A DNA stretch of 64,000 nucleotides, taken from Anaerolineaceae bacterium (GTDB taxonomy: Bacteria; Chloroflexota; Anaerolineae; Anaerolineales; Anaerolineaceae). A program made the translations under genes and the position numbers. The notes beneath the pieces are model-generated. The model did no database searches and had not been told where the DNA came from. It saw nothing but the letters and a program-made list of their open reading frames with translations. The stretch spans positions 434,001 through 498,000 of the forward strand of contig JAJUGU010000001.1 of the NCBI GenBank assembly GCA_029265815.1, in the 5' to 3' direction. Shown here one piece after another: positions 6,818 through 15,243 of this stretch. How positions within the stretch are numbered: position 1 is the stretch's first letter; the number at the start of each line of letters is the position of its first letter.

Positions 6818-9447
6818 AATTCTTATTTCCGACGACTGAGTCTCCAAAGCACCAAATCCAGACCAGGTTAATGATACTGGCAGGAGTTTTCGTATTTCTA
6901 TCTAGTGTGACTCTCACCCTCGCGCCTGCTGTACGAGCGCATACTTGGAATGTGGATTACCGATGGCAGCATTGGATCGGTTTTTTGGTCTGGATCATTG
7001 GCTTTATAGGTTTCTACCAGCAGGCAAATCGCTTCCTGTTTGACCGCGATCCATATCTATTGCCAATCATCTCTTTACTAACCGGCTGGGGGTTGCTGAC
7101 TGTATTTCGCCTGTCATCCTCTTACGGTTTCCGTCAAACAGCCTGGCTGGCAATATGCATCATCGGCTGCATCATCGCATTCCGTTTTCGAAATCTTCTA
7201 ACTATCTTAAGGCGGTATAAATATGTCTGGCTCATTAGTGGCATCATCCTTACTCTTCTGACCTTTATTTTTGGTACTTATCCGGGCGGGAGTGGACCTA
7301 ATCTATGGCTTGGTTTCGGTTCAATCTACCTCCAACCTTCCGAATTGTTGAAATTTCTTTTAATTGTGTACCTAGCTGCATATTTCGCTGATAGTCATTC
7401 TGCTCGTTTCAATTTAATTCAATTGCTGACTCCTACATTGATCCTGGTAGGAGCTGCATTGTTAATTCTTATTGCCCAAAGGGATCTAGGCACAGCCTCC
7501 CTTTTCATCGCCCTTTATACCATCATTGTTTATCTGGCTTCTGGAAAGCGGCGGATATTGTTGATCAGTACCATCACCGTCTTGGGTGCATTGATAGCTG
7601 GTTATTTGGTGTTTGATGTAATCCAACTGCGCGTCGAGGCATGGATCAATCCCTGGCTTGATCCTCGCGATCGCTCCTATCAGATCGTCCAATCTCTCAT
7701 TAGCATTGCCAATGGGGGCGTTTTAGGTCGCGGTTTAGGTTTAGGGAGTCCAGGTGTGGTACCTGTTGCTCATTCCGACTTTGTTTATCCTGCTATCGTT
7801 GAGGAATTTGGGCTGGCTGGAAGTGCAGTATTGGTATGCATTTTTGCTTTTTTGACGATTCGTGGAATATCGATCTCCCTTCACGCTCCGAATCAGTTCC
7901 AACGTTTTCTTTCAGCCGGACTCACAGCCTATCTTGCCACTCAATCACTGCTTATTATGGGCGGAACGATTCGCCTGCTCCCGCTCACTGGCGTTACCCT
8001 GCCATTCATTTCGTATGGAGGTACTTCTTTAGTTATTTCTTACTTCAGCGCCCTGTTACTCTTGATCATCAGCAACCAAACTGAAGATCAACCGGCTACC
8101 ATCAACCGCACAAAGCCTTATGTACTGATTGGATCAGTATTTCTTGCCGGTTTTGCAGCGATTTTCATTATCACAGCCTGGTGGGGTGTGATTCGATCAG
8201 AAAATCTTCTCGCCCGGGTAGATAATCCTCGCCGCGCAATTTCTGACCTTTATGTATATCGCGGAACGATCTTTGACCGTAACTACATCCCATTGGTAGA
8301 AAACATTGGTGAATCAGGTGATATCCGTCGAATTCTGATTTATCCAGATCTTAGTTCAGTGATCGGTTATAGCAATGTTAATTACGGTCAAACAGGTATC
8401 GAATCTGCGATGGATGGAACGCTTCGCGGGGTTACAGGAAACTCTTTCTATAACGTGTTCACCACCAGAGTTTTATACGGACAATACCCAGCGGGTTTTG
8501 ATTTGAGATTAAGCCTCGATATAAACATCCAAAAGATCGCAGACCAATTACTTCAGGGCAATACCGGATCAATTGTGTTAATGAATGCTGAATCCGGTGA
8601 AATTCTTTCAATGTCTACAGCTCCAACCTTTGATGCAAATACACTCGAAGAAAATTGGGCCTCATGGATGGAGGATGAATCCGCTCCTTTGTTAAATCGT
8701 GCCACACAGGCTTTGTATCCACCAGGTGCTGCTACAGGCGGAATTGTACTGGCCAGATTCCTCTCTCATTATTCTCTTTCTTCGATGATCCCTGATCTTG
8801 AGTGGAACACTAATCCAGCAAGTGCAGGATTCTGCAGCTTGCAACCAGAACCAGATATAACCTGGGGAAAACTGGTTAGTTCGGGTTGTATCAACGCCCT
8901 TACTACGCTAAGCCGATCATGGCCAATTTCTGATGTTCTTTCCTTGTACAAAGATGCAGGTCTATCAACAGAACCAGATATTCCATTAGAAACCAGCCAG
9001 CCAGTGTTTCCAAATTCAATCGACACATATGCGGAACTCTATTCAGGTGATTCTGGGATTTTAATCTCTCCATTACAGATGACAGTGATGGCAGCGTCAC
9101 TTGCCAATGGTGGAAAGATCATAACTCCGCATTTAACGGTTGCTTACAAATCCGCTTCGGGTGAATGGGAATTATTTGAGAAAGGGGTTAAATCCCAGGT
9201 GATTTCGGATTTTAATGCGGCTGAGGCAGTATCAAAACTAACCCAGGGCAATTTTCCTGGATGGGAGATTTCTGCCTTAGCTGTAAATAATGAGGCAGAA
9301 ATTTCATGGTATATCGCAGGTACCCCGCCTGGTTGGAACGGTACTCCGCTTGCGCTTGTGGTTGCGCTGGAAAACAGCAATCCTGCTGCAGCACAGAAAA
9401 TTGGTCGTGATATTTTCTTGTTCGCCATTTCGCCTGAAACAAACTAA
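6814..9447 (+). CDS. SEDS glycosyltransferase (RodA/FtsW) fused to a catalytically dead class B PBP-like domain
   Basis: 877 residues, GTG start overlapping mtnP. Residues ~1-420 form a RodA/FtsW-type SEDS protein with about 10 membrane helices; the loop AHSDFVYPAIVEEFG carries the catalytic-type Asp at residue 322. A further membrane helix (436-457) leads into a PBP2/PbpA-like module: RGTIFDRN at 483, then a transpeptidase-like part with GSIVLMNAESGEILSMST. The active-site SxxK position reads A639-A-T-G642 within YPPGAATGGIV, so the acylated Ser and the Lys are both gone; the C-terminal KTG is also replaced (ALAVNNEAE) and the SxN region is not clean. The late ISPLQMTVMAASLANGGK motif proves homology to transpeptidases. 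Prediction: active lipid II polymerase permanently tied to a structural, non-crosslinking PBP domain. In Actinobacteria these are separate adjacent genes, rodA and active pbpA. Confidence 0.9.
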   Translation: MKFLFPTTESPKHQIQTRLMILAGVFVFLSSVTLTLAPAVRAHTWNVDYRWQHWIGFLVWIIGFIGFYQQANRFLFDRDPYLLPIISLLTGWGLLTVFRLSSSYGFRQTAWLAICIIGCIIAFRFRNLLTILRRYKYVWLISGIILTLLTFIFGTYPGGSGPNLWLGFGSIYLQPSELLKFLLIVYLAAYFADSHSARFNLIQLLTPTLILVGAALLILIAQRDLGTASLFIALYTIIVYLASGKRRILLISTITVLGALIAGYLVFDVIQLRVEAWINPWLDPRDRSYQIVQSLISIANGGVLGRGLGLGSPGVVPVAHSDFVYPAIVEEFGLAGSAVLVCIFAFLTIRGISISLHAPNQFQRFLSAGLTAYLATQSLLIMGGTIRLLPLTGVTLPFISYGGTSLVISYFSALLLLIISNQTEDQPATINRTKPYVLIGSVFLAGFAAIFIITAWWGVIRSENLLARVDNPRRAISDLYVYRGTIFDRNYIPLVENIGESGDIRRILIYPDLSSVIGYSNVNYGQTGIESAMDGTLRGVTGNSFYNVFTTRVLYGQYPAGFDLRLSLDINIQKIADQLLQGNTGSIVLMNAESGEILSMSTAPTFDANTLEENWASWMEDESAPLLNRATQALYPPGAATGGIVLARFLSHYSLSSMIPDLEWNTNPASAGFCSLQPEPDITWGKLVSSGCINALTTLSRSWPISDVLSLYKDAGLSTEPDIPLETSQPVFPNSIDTYAELYSGDSGILISPLQMTVMAASLANGGKIITPHLTVAYKSASGEWELFEKGVKSQVISDFNAAEAVSKLTQGNFPGWEISALAVNNEAEISWYIAGTPPGWNGTPLALVVALENSNPAAAQKIGRDIFLFAISPETN

Positions 9448-9480
9448 AAAACTGCCGTAAGTTTATTTATTACGGCAGTC
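9446..9480 (-). terminator. intrinsic terminator of tyrS
   Basis: ACTGCCGTAA (9451-9460) and TTACGGCAGT (9470-9479) form a perfect 10-bp stem with a 9-base loop; on the minus strand it is followed by six T, so it terminates tyrS. It lies 4 bases past the SEDS stop and could also slow plus-strand transcripts. Confidence 0.85.
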
Positions 9481-9498
9481 GATTGATCTAAGTGGTTT

Positions 9499-10710
9499 TC
9501 ACTCAATCCTCAAGAAATGTCTTTTCCCAACTTGCAGCACGCCATTTCCTGGAAGGACATCATTCGCGTTGTCGATCACTTTCCCCTCAAACCTGACACC
9601 CTTCTGATCGATCAACCTTCGGGCTTCACTGCGGCTCTTTGCAAGCCCCGTCGTGAGAAGAATATCAATGATCGTGTTATTTTCCGAATTCTTAAATGAG
9701 GGTATATTGTCTGGAATGCTGCCTTTTTGAAACGTTTCTATGAATACTTTTTCAGCATTTATTGCGTCATCATCCCCATAGAATGCCGATACGATCTCAC
9801 GCGCCAGTCTCATCTTGGCATCCCGTGGATGAAGGCTGCCGTTTTTAATTCCTTCTTCGATTTCTGCGATCTGTGGAGGTGTAAGGCGTGTCACCAGCCG
9901 GTAATACTGTGCCATGGCCATATCTGGTATGCTCATCACCTTACCGTACATGTCATTGGCATCAGTATTAATGGGAATGTGATTACCAAGTGATTTACTC
10001 ATCTTCACTACACCATCAGTACCCGGAAGAATTCCAAGGATCAATGCGATATTCGGTTTCTCCCCCATGAATTCCATGATCTTGCGTGCAGCCGTCATAA
10101 TATTGAATAATTGATCCGTTCCACCTACCTGCACATCTGCTTTGAGTGCGTAAGCGTCATACCCCTGCATTAGCGAATAGAACGTCTCATGTAAATAAAT
10201 GGCATCACCCTTTTCCCAGCGCAATTTAAAATTTTCACGAGTTAAAAATTGTTGCATTGTGAAATTGGATGCCAGTCTAATTAATTGTTCGAAAGAAATC
10301 CCTGCCAGCCATTCCGCATTGAAACGAATGTGTGTTTTTTCTTTGTCCAGGATGCGGAACGCCTGTTCTGCATAAGTGCGCGCGTTTTCTTCCACTTCCT
10401 CATGAGTTAATTGAGGACGGAGGACATCTTTATCAGATGGATCACCGATAAGCGAAGTGTAATTCCCAATCACGAAGGTCACATCATGGCCAAGTTCCTG
10501 AAACTGACGCAGTTTTCGCATTGGCACAGTGTGACCCAGGTGCAAATCTGCTTTTCGAGGATCAAAGCCGCAATAGACGCGCAGAGGTCTTCCTTCCTTC
10601 TGGCATTCGAGCAAACGAGTTCGCAGCTCTTCCGCCATGTTTTGCTTAAGTTTTTCGTCGCCGTATTCAGTACCCTGCATCAAATACTCGACCTGTTCAT
10701 TTATGTTCAT
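9499..10710 (-). CDS. tyrS: tyrosyl-tRNA synthetase
   Basis: 403 residues. Class I signature DLHLGHTVPMRKLRQFQ (HIGH version HLGH, about residues 57-60) and VKMSKSLGN (KMSKS) are intact; the C-terminal S4-like RNA-binding domain starts near residue 340 (LLTTGLAKSRSEARRLIDQKGVRFEGKVI). This is the TyrRS form of the TyrZ/TyrRS2 type with a compact N-terminus. It charges tRNA-Tyr in the cytoplasm. AGGAGG sits 6 bases before ATG 10710, with an extended -10 promoter about 40 bases upstream. There is no T-box leader, unlike ileS. Convergent with the SEDS gene, divergent from the HNH gene. Confidence 0.95.
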   Translation of the reverse strand: MNINEQVEYLMQGTEYGDEKLKQNMAEELRTRLLECQKEGRPLRVYCGFDPRKADLHLGHTVPMRKLRQFQELGHDVTFVIGNYTSLIGDPSDKDVLRPQLTHEEVEENARTYAEQAFRILDKEKTHIRFNAEWLAGISFEQLIRLASNFTMQQFLTRENFKLRWEKGDAIYLHETFYSLMQGYDAYALKADVQVGGTDQLFNIMTAARKIMEFMGEKPNIALILGILPGTDGVVKMSKSLGNHIPINTDANDMYGKVMSIPDMAMAQYYRLVTRLTPPQIAEIEEGIKNGSLHPRDAKMRLAREIVSAFYGDDDAINAEKVFIETFQKGSIPDNIPSFKNSENNTIIDILLTTGLAKSRSEARRLIDQKGVRFEGKVIDNANDVLPGNGVLQVGKRHFLRIE

Positions 10711-10749
10711 TGCGGCCTCCTTTTTTAAGATTTAGATTAATAAAAATCA

Positions 10750-10758
10750 ATTATACCA
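10750..10758 (-). promoter_or_regulatory. extended -10 promoter of tyrS
   Basis: Minus strand TGGTATAAT (10758-10750): TGn extension plus perfect TATAAT; no clear -35 box. Predicted leader about 35 bases with AGGAGG. Confidence 0.6.
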
Positions 10759-10864
10759 GCGGATATTAATTTATGACTTCTTTGAAAATTTATTTGGTCC
10801 ACAATCTAAATTTCACGACTGAAATAATATGTCTATGCGCAGCATTATTGCAAATAATGCAAAG

Positions 10865-10873
10865 TGCTATAAT
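10865..10873 (+). promoter_or_regulatory. extended -10 promoter of the HNH gene
   Basis: TGCTATAAT at 10865-10873 (TGn plus TATAAT). Predicted start about 10880 leaves an 8-base leader before ATG 10888 and no Shine-Dalgarno sequence. Confidence 0.55.
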
Positions 10874-10887
10874 ATTGTCATTAAATT

Positions 10888-11391
10888 ATGGAAAAACCTG
10901 TTTTAGTTCTGAATTCGAATTTTGAGCCAATCAACGTTTGTGATTTTCAACGTGCGATTGGTTTGATGCTCTCGGAAAAAGCCACCCTGATCCTTAACGG
11001 CCGAGGTCGCATTAGAACTGCCACCGATTCATACCCCATTCCTTCTGTTATTCGTCTATCTCGCATGGTTCACCCACCGCGGCCAAAGGTTGCTCTTTCT
11101 CGACGTGAAATTTTTCGCCGTGATCACTTTACCTGCCAGTATTGCGGCAAGGTCACACCTTTTCTGACGGTCGATCATGTCATTCCGAAACATCTCGGAG
11201 GAAAGCATATTTGGACGAACCTGGTTGCTGCCTGCTCATCATGTAACCACCGAAAAGGGGGTAGATCACTCGCGGAAACCAATATGAAACTATTACGGCA
11301 GCCTGTTGAGCCGCCGCAATCTGCGTATTATATTTTTTCCCGATATCTTCCAGAAAATCATGAATGGAAAGAGTTTTTAGAAGGCTGGTAA
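10888..11391 (+). CDS. HNH endonuclease family protein
   Basis: 167 residues. The HNH/zinc core spans about residues 75-130: CQYCGK (first Cys pair), LTVDHVIPKHLGG (catalytic His with DH) and NLVAACSSCNHRKGGRS (second Cys pair and the N/H). The N-terminal part (VLNSNFEPINVCDFQRAIGLML) is the conserved lead seen in stand-alone bacterial HNH proteins widespread in Chloroflexi, cyanobacteria and Actinobacteria. It presumably cleaves DNA; whether in repair or defence is unknown, and there is no methylase or defence partner next to it. The stop lies 8 bases from the stop of the convergent MBL gene. Confidence 0.85.
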   Translation: MEKPVLVLNSNFEPINVCDFQRAIGLMLSEKATLILNGRGRIRTATDSYPIPSVIRLSRMVHPPRPKVALSRREIFRRDHFTCQYCGKVTPFLTVDHVIPKHLGGKHIWTNLVAACSSCNHRKGGRSLAETNMKLLRQPVEPPQSAYYIFSRYLPENHEWKEFLEGW

Positions 11392-11399
11392 CACCCGTC

Positions 11400-12143
11400 C
11401 TACACCCTCATCAGATCTTGCGCCATCACAACCTCCCCCATAAATCCTTTACGGGCTTCTGAAACAAGAGTCTCCTCTCCATGTCTGCGTTCATAATGAA
11501 TGAGAACTAGTTTTTTAACATGACATCTTGTTGCAATTTCACCAGCCTGTTTTGCGGAGGTATGGCCTTTCGACTCCCCCGCCGCCTCTTGCATCAGCAC
11601 ATCAGCATTTTGAGCAAGCCGATATAAATTATCGCAGGGTTCAGTGTCACAAGAATAAGTTACGACTCTGCTATTTTTGAATTCAAACCTCAACCCGATC
11701 GTAGGAACCAGATGCAACACTGGTAATGCCGAAACCGTAACATCCTTTCCTGTAATAAATCCTTGTGAACCACTTTCAGCAATTACATTGAACTCGACTT
11801 GGAACATATTCTGCCAGTTTTGCCAGTTGAATAATTCTAATAACCTCTTCGCCCTGTCCAGTGTATATTCCAGACCATGAATGGTTAGCGGCATCTGTCG
11901 TTTCTCCAACCACATATCCATGATCAGCAGCGGAAGACTCCCCAGATGATCTGCGTGAAAATGGGTCAAAACCAGATCGGTAATTTCATTAATTGTTGTG
12001 CCAATTGCAGTCAGTTTTGCCATCGGGTTATCACCACAATCCACCATGATTTTCTTGTCTGGAGTGTCGATGAAAAGATGAGTATTCTCCTGACCGAGTT
12101 TTGCTACCGCGTTGGAAGATCCTAATATTATGATTTGTTCCAT
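11400..12143 (-). CDS. MBL-fold metallo-hydrolase, RNase Z-like
   Basis: 247 residues from ATG 12143, chosen because GGGAGGTG lies 6 bases upstream; an in-frame ATG at 12167 would fall inside the preceding terminator. The metal-binding motif LTHFHADHLGSLP (HxHxDH) is at about residues 60-70, TYSCDTEPCDNL (Asp bridge) at about 165 and LVLIHYERRH near the C-terminus (last His). The pattern matches RNase Z/arylsulfatase-type MBL enzymes, but the tRNA-binding exosite arm of true RNase Z is not evident, so I call it RNase Z-like. Cytoplasmic, no signal peptide. It follows lgt but across an intrinsic terminator. Confidence 0.82.
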   Translation of the reverse strand: MEQIIILGSSNAVAKLGQENTHLFIDTPDKKIMVDCGDNPMAKLTAIGTTINEITDLVLTHFHADHLGSLPLLIMDMWLEKRQMPLTIHGLEYTLDRAKRLLELFNWQNWQNMFQVEFNVIAESGSQGFITGKDVTVSALPVLHLVPTIGLRFEFKNSRVVTYSCDTEPCDNLYRLAQNADVLMQEAAGESKGHTSAKQAGEIATRCHVKKLVLIHYERRHGEETLVSEARKGFMGEVVMAQDLMRV

Positions 12144-12155
12144 GAAGACACCTCC

Positions 12156-12190
12156 CAAAAAAAACAAGTAGCCATTTCACGGCTACTTGT
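12156..12190 (-). terminator. intrinsic terminator after lgt
   Basis: ACAAGTAGCC (12164-12173) and GGCTACTTGT (12181-12190) form a perfect 10-bp stem with a 7-base loop, followed on the minus strand by eight T. It ends directly at the Shine-Dalgarno sequence of the MBL gene. Confidence 0.88.
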
Positions 12191-12199
12191 CTGTGTGGA

Positions 12200-13048
12200 T
12201 TACGATTGAATTTCAGTCTGGTTTTCTATGATTCCGGAGCCAGGTTTTCTTCGCACATGCCTCAAAACTAAGATCGCTCCTGCCAGTGCAGCGATGACAA
12301 CCATGATCCATTGATTGATATTGATTCCAATTACTGTGGAAGAATCCAATCGCAAAAATTCAACCAGAAAACGCCCGATCGGATAACCAATCAGGTATAG
12401 TAAGAATATATCGCCATGAATCAACTTTTCGGAAAAACGATTGCCCACCCAAAGCAATAATCCAAGGATGATCAGATTCCAAATTGATTCATATAAAAAG
12501 GTTGGGTGATAGTAGGCTACATCCTCAAATCCAGAATGCCGATATGCCGGTTCGATGTATATTTTCCAGGGTAAATTTGTTGGAGCGCCATATAATTCTT
12601 GATTGACGAAATTTCCCCATCGACCTATGGCTTGACCCAAAATGGTCGCTGGAGCCAGAAAATCCAGCCATTGCAGCATATCTAATTTTTTCGACTTTGT
12701 ATAGAAATAGATTGCCAGGATCCCGCCAATCACACCTCCGAGAATCCCCAATCCCCCTTCCCATATTGCGATCGCTTTGAGAGGATGCGTCAGGTAATAC
12801 CAGGTGGTGACACCCTGGGCCACCAAAGAGGGTGACGGTGTTAAGATATGCCAGATCCTTGCCCCGATAATTCCAGCAATTAATACCCAGGGGAACATAT
12901 CCCAAATTACTTCAGGGTCCTGGCCTTTTTTCTTCGCCAGACGTGAAGCAAGAAATGCTCCCAAGATTGCGCCCGCAATGATGATCATTGCATAAAAACG
13001 CAAATAAAATACGTTGCCAATATGAATACCCATTCGGTCGATTGTCAC
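12200..13048 (-). CDS. lgt: prolipoprotein diacylglyceryl transferase
   Basis: 282 residues, about seven membrane helices. The motif GARIWHIL (about residues 60-67) and the Lgt signature ILGQAIGRWGNFVNQELYG (about 135-153, with the essential RWGNFxNxE) are present, and the C-terminal PIGRFLVEFLR matches the family. Lgt attaches diacylglycerol to the lipobox Cys of prolipoproteins, feeding LspA, which is also encoded in this window. GTG start at 13048 with AGGAG 9 bases upstream; ATG 13033 is a possible alternative. It is 5 bases from the upstream phosphatidyltransferase, so both are in one operon closed by the terminator at 12156-12190. Several lipoproteins in the window are its likely substrates. 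Confidence 0.95.
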   Translation of the reverse strand: MTIDRMGIHIGNVFYLRFYAMIIIAGAILGAFLASRLAKKKGQDPEVIWDMFPWVLIAGIIGARIWHILTPSPSLVAQGVTTWYYLTHPLKAIAIWEGGLGILGGVIGGILAIYFYTKSKKLDMLQWLDFLAPATILGQAIGRWGNFVNQELYGAPTNLPWKIYIEPAYRHSGFEDVAYYHPTFLYESIWNLIILGLLLWVGNRFSEKLIHGDIFLLYLIGYPIGRFLVEFLRLDSSTVIGININQWIMVVIAALAGAILVLRHVRRKPGSGIIENQTEIQS

Positions 13049-13053
13049 TTACT

Positions 13054-13644
13054 TTACTCCTCTTTACCCGCGTGCTTAATGGTATAAATCATTCGCTGAA
13101 CAGCAGTAATATGCGAAAGAACACCGACCAGAGCCATTGCAATTTGTCCAATCAGGTTCACTTTGAATGCAAATAGAATTAAGGCAATGATCAAGATGAT
13201 AAATTTTTCCTGCCGTCCTGCGAAACCCACGACACAATTTTTCATTTTTCCGATTGATTCTGCGGCTGCACGAACATAAGAAGCCATCAGCATCCCAGAA
13301 ATAACAAATATACCCATCAAAGGCGAACAATATCCCCCTGCCATGATGCCTGCAATTAATGCGATCTCTACATAACGATCAACTGTGTGGTCTAACACAC
13401 CCCCGTACGCAGATTCCAAATTTCCAGCTCTGGCTGTCGCGCCGTCAATCGAATCTGTAAAGCTCATGATGAGCATCAATAACAGCCCCCACCAGATCTG
13501 GTGGAATCCAAATAATACAGCGGCTCCTAAACCAGTTAAAAAGCTGATTGCGGTCCATGCATCAGGCTTTAACCCCAGCTTGATACTCACTCTACCAATC
13601 GGGAGTGAAAGCTTCTCATACTCTTTCCGAAATTTACCCATCAT
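13054..13644 (-). CDS. CDP-alcohol phosphatidyltransferase
   Basis: 196 residues, about six membrane helices. The diagnostic motif D-G-x2-A-R-x8-G-x3-D-x3-D is intact in SIDGATARAGNLESAYGG followed by VLDHTVDR (about residues 63-87). The family moves a phosphatidyl group from CDP-diacylglycerol to an alcohol (glycerol-phosphate, inositol-phosphate, archaetidyl type); the acceptor cannot be read from the sequence. The N-terminus (KFRKEYEKLSLPIGRVSIKLGLKPDAW) is like archaeal and actinobacterial enzymes. Two adjacent ATG codons start it (13644 and 13641). It is in an operon with a PfkB kinase upstream (27 bases) and lgt downstream, which suggests a link with membrane lipid supply. Confidence 0.88.
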   Translation of the reverse strand: MMGKFRKEYEKLSLPIGRVSIKLGLKPDAWTAISFLTGLGAAVLFGFHQIWWGLLLMLIMSFTDSIDGATARAGNLESAYGGVLDHTVDRYVEIALIAGIMAGGYCSPLMGIFVISGMLMASYVRAAAESIGKMKNCVVGFAGRQEKFIILIIALILFAFKVNLIGQIAMALVGVLSHITAVQRMIYTIKHAGKEE

Positions 13645-13671
13645 AAGCGTTGATTATTCCTTCCGACAAAT

Positions 13672-14586
13672 CTAAATAATCTTGGCTTCAGCCAGCAAGA
13701 TATTCATACGGCGGTCAGCTTCTTTTCTCGTCAATGGGAAAATTGGACCACTGTTCTCAACCATCACCGAAGCAACGGATGATGCAAAACACCCGACCCT
13801 GATCAAATCATCGGGGTTTTCAGTGTATTGAACCATAAACCCTGCTGCATAAGTATCTCCAGCGCCAGTGGGATCAATGGCATTTACTCTAAAGGGAGGG
13901 ATTTTATATACATGCTTTCCATCAAAGATCACTGAACCTACCTCAGCCAGAGTAACCACTGCGATCTTGCAGCCATACTCATAGAGCGCTTTTACCGCTT
14001 TTTCAGGTTCTTTTCTGCCATCCAACCCGGTGATGGTATATGTTTCAAGTTCATTTGCTTTAACAATGGTAGAAATTTGCGCCACTTTTTTGAAGTTTTC
14101 ATTATTCTCATGGACAATCGCTTTATTCTTGGCAAACCTTAATAATCCTTGAGGGTCTGTGAGGATTGGGGCACTGCTCTTATTCTTAATGTTTGCCACC
14201 AAATCATACGAAATTTCATTTAAAATCGGACCTATTAAAATAAAATCCGAATCATCAGGAACTTCAGCATCCGTCGGAATACTTTCAGCAATCCCAAGAA
14301 TATCTAGCGTACGGTTACCCTGATCATCATAATAATTCAGGCTAAAACCACCAGTTTCTCGAGATGGATACAGTTTGTATTGAATCCCTCTCGCTGATAA
14401 TTCTGATTCTAATACTTGCTGAAAATCCTGACCGACGGTTCCGATTAAAGTGCAATCCTCTCCAAGGTAATTAGCCGCCAGACAGGCATTGGTTGAACAT
14501 CCAGATAATACTCTTTCAGGGCGTTTGATGAGTGGTGTCATGATCGTATCAAACACCGGATTTCCATAACAAACAATTTTTTTCAA
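13672..14586 (-). CDS. PfkB-family carbohydrate/nucleoside kinase
   Basis: 304 residues. Two PfkB signatures are visible: GCSTNACLAANYLGEDCTLIGTVGQD near the N-terminus and DPTGAGDTYAAGFMVQY (about residues 240-256), with the catalytic Asp in GAGD. The protein phosphorylates a sugar or nucleoside with ATP; the substrate is undefined. TTG start at 14586 with AAGGAG 8 bases upstream, so the N-terminus is KKIVCYGNPVFDTI. It heads an operon with the CDP-alcohol phosphatidyltransferase and lgt. An adenosine kinase, ribokinase or inositol/glycerate-type role are all possible; pairing with a CDP-alcohol enzyme would fit a polyol kinase, but that is inference. Confidence 0.82.
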   Translation of the reverse strand: MKKIVCYGNPVFDTIMTPLIKRPERVLSGCSTNACLAANYLGEDCTLIGTVGQDFQQVLESELSARGIQYKLYPSRETGGFSLNYYDDQGNRTLDILGIAESIPTDAEVPDDSDFILIGPILNEISYDLVANIKNKSSAPILTDPQGLLRFAKNKAIVHENNENFKKVAQISTIVKANELETYTITGLDGRKEPEKAVKALYEYGCKIAVVTLAEVGSVIFDGKHVYKIPPFRVNAIDPTGAGDTYAAGFMVQYTENPDDLIRVGCFASSVASVMVENSGPIFPLTRKEADRRMNILLAEAKII

Positions 14587-15243
14587 GAATGGCTCCTTAT
14601 TTTGAAATACTCGCAGTAATAAATTTAATAATCCGATCTGAAGTATCCTGGAAAATGCTGTTCCATAAAGTTGGTAGCAACAAGCTCCAAAGAAAAGGTC
14701 TAAGAAATACTTTCCAAAGCTCTAGCGCGTTCCTGTTATTTTCTTTATCCTTTTTTAACGATTTCCATTTCCTGATTCAGTGTTTCTACGAGATTAAGGT
14801 GTACAGCGTTTAGATTCTCTATGCCTTGATTAGCAGTAATTTGCCGATATTTTTTCAAATCACTTATTGGTTTCTGGTAACCAACACTGTTTGGCTTTCT
14901 TAAAGCATTTTGAAATTATATCATCTATACTTTTTAGGTGATAAATCTTTAACAAATGAAAAACACCCACTAATAAAATGATCGACCAATCTGCCATAAT
15001 TTGGATGCTAAAAAAAACATCCTGTGATTTGTTGAAGTTACGCTGATTATCTTCAAGGGATATAGACCACTGTCATTAATCCCATAATAAGACATCATGG
15101 ACACATTTATCGTTACCCGGTAACAGCGCAGCCAAACTGAAACTGACAAATGCAATAACCAAAAAAACTCCTGGCCTTTTTATTGTACCCGTCAATTTTT
15201 TTTGATATACAGTTATAGTAACAATTATTGATAAACTAAAAAT
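14587..15243 (-). other. 657-bp intergenic stretch with no convincing gene
   Basis: AT-rich. The minus strand carries an extended -10 box TGATATAAT (14923-14915), about 330 bases before the pfkB start, and two short open stretches without good starts: one at roughly 14762-14917 ending in LNAVHLNLVETLNQEMEI and one at roughly 15080-15185 reading AFVSFSLAALLPG, a membrane-like segment. They look like decayed remnants of small genes. No tRNA, terminator hairpin or repeat was seen. Confidence 0.4.

Noticed and set aside
6814-9447. Fusion of SEDS and PBP caused by assembly error
   Set aside because: The reading frame is continuous through the extra membrane helix and linker, and the gene spacing and overlaps look normal.
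10711-10887. T-box leader for tyrS
   Set aside because: No GGTGGTACC core and the leader is only about 35 bases.
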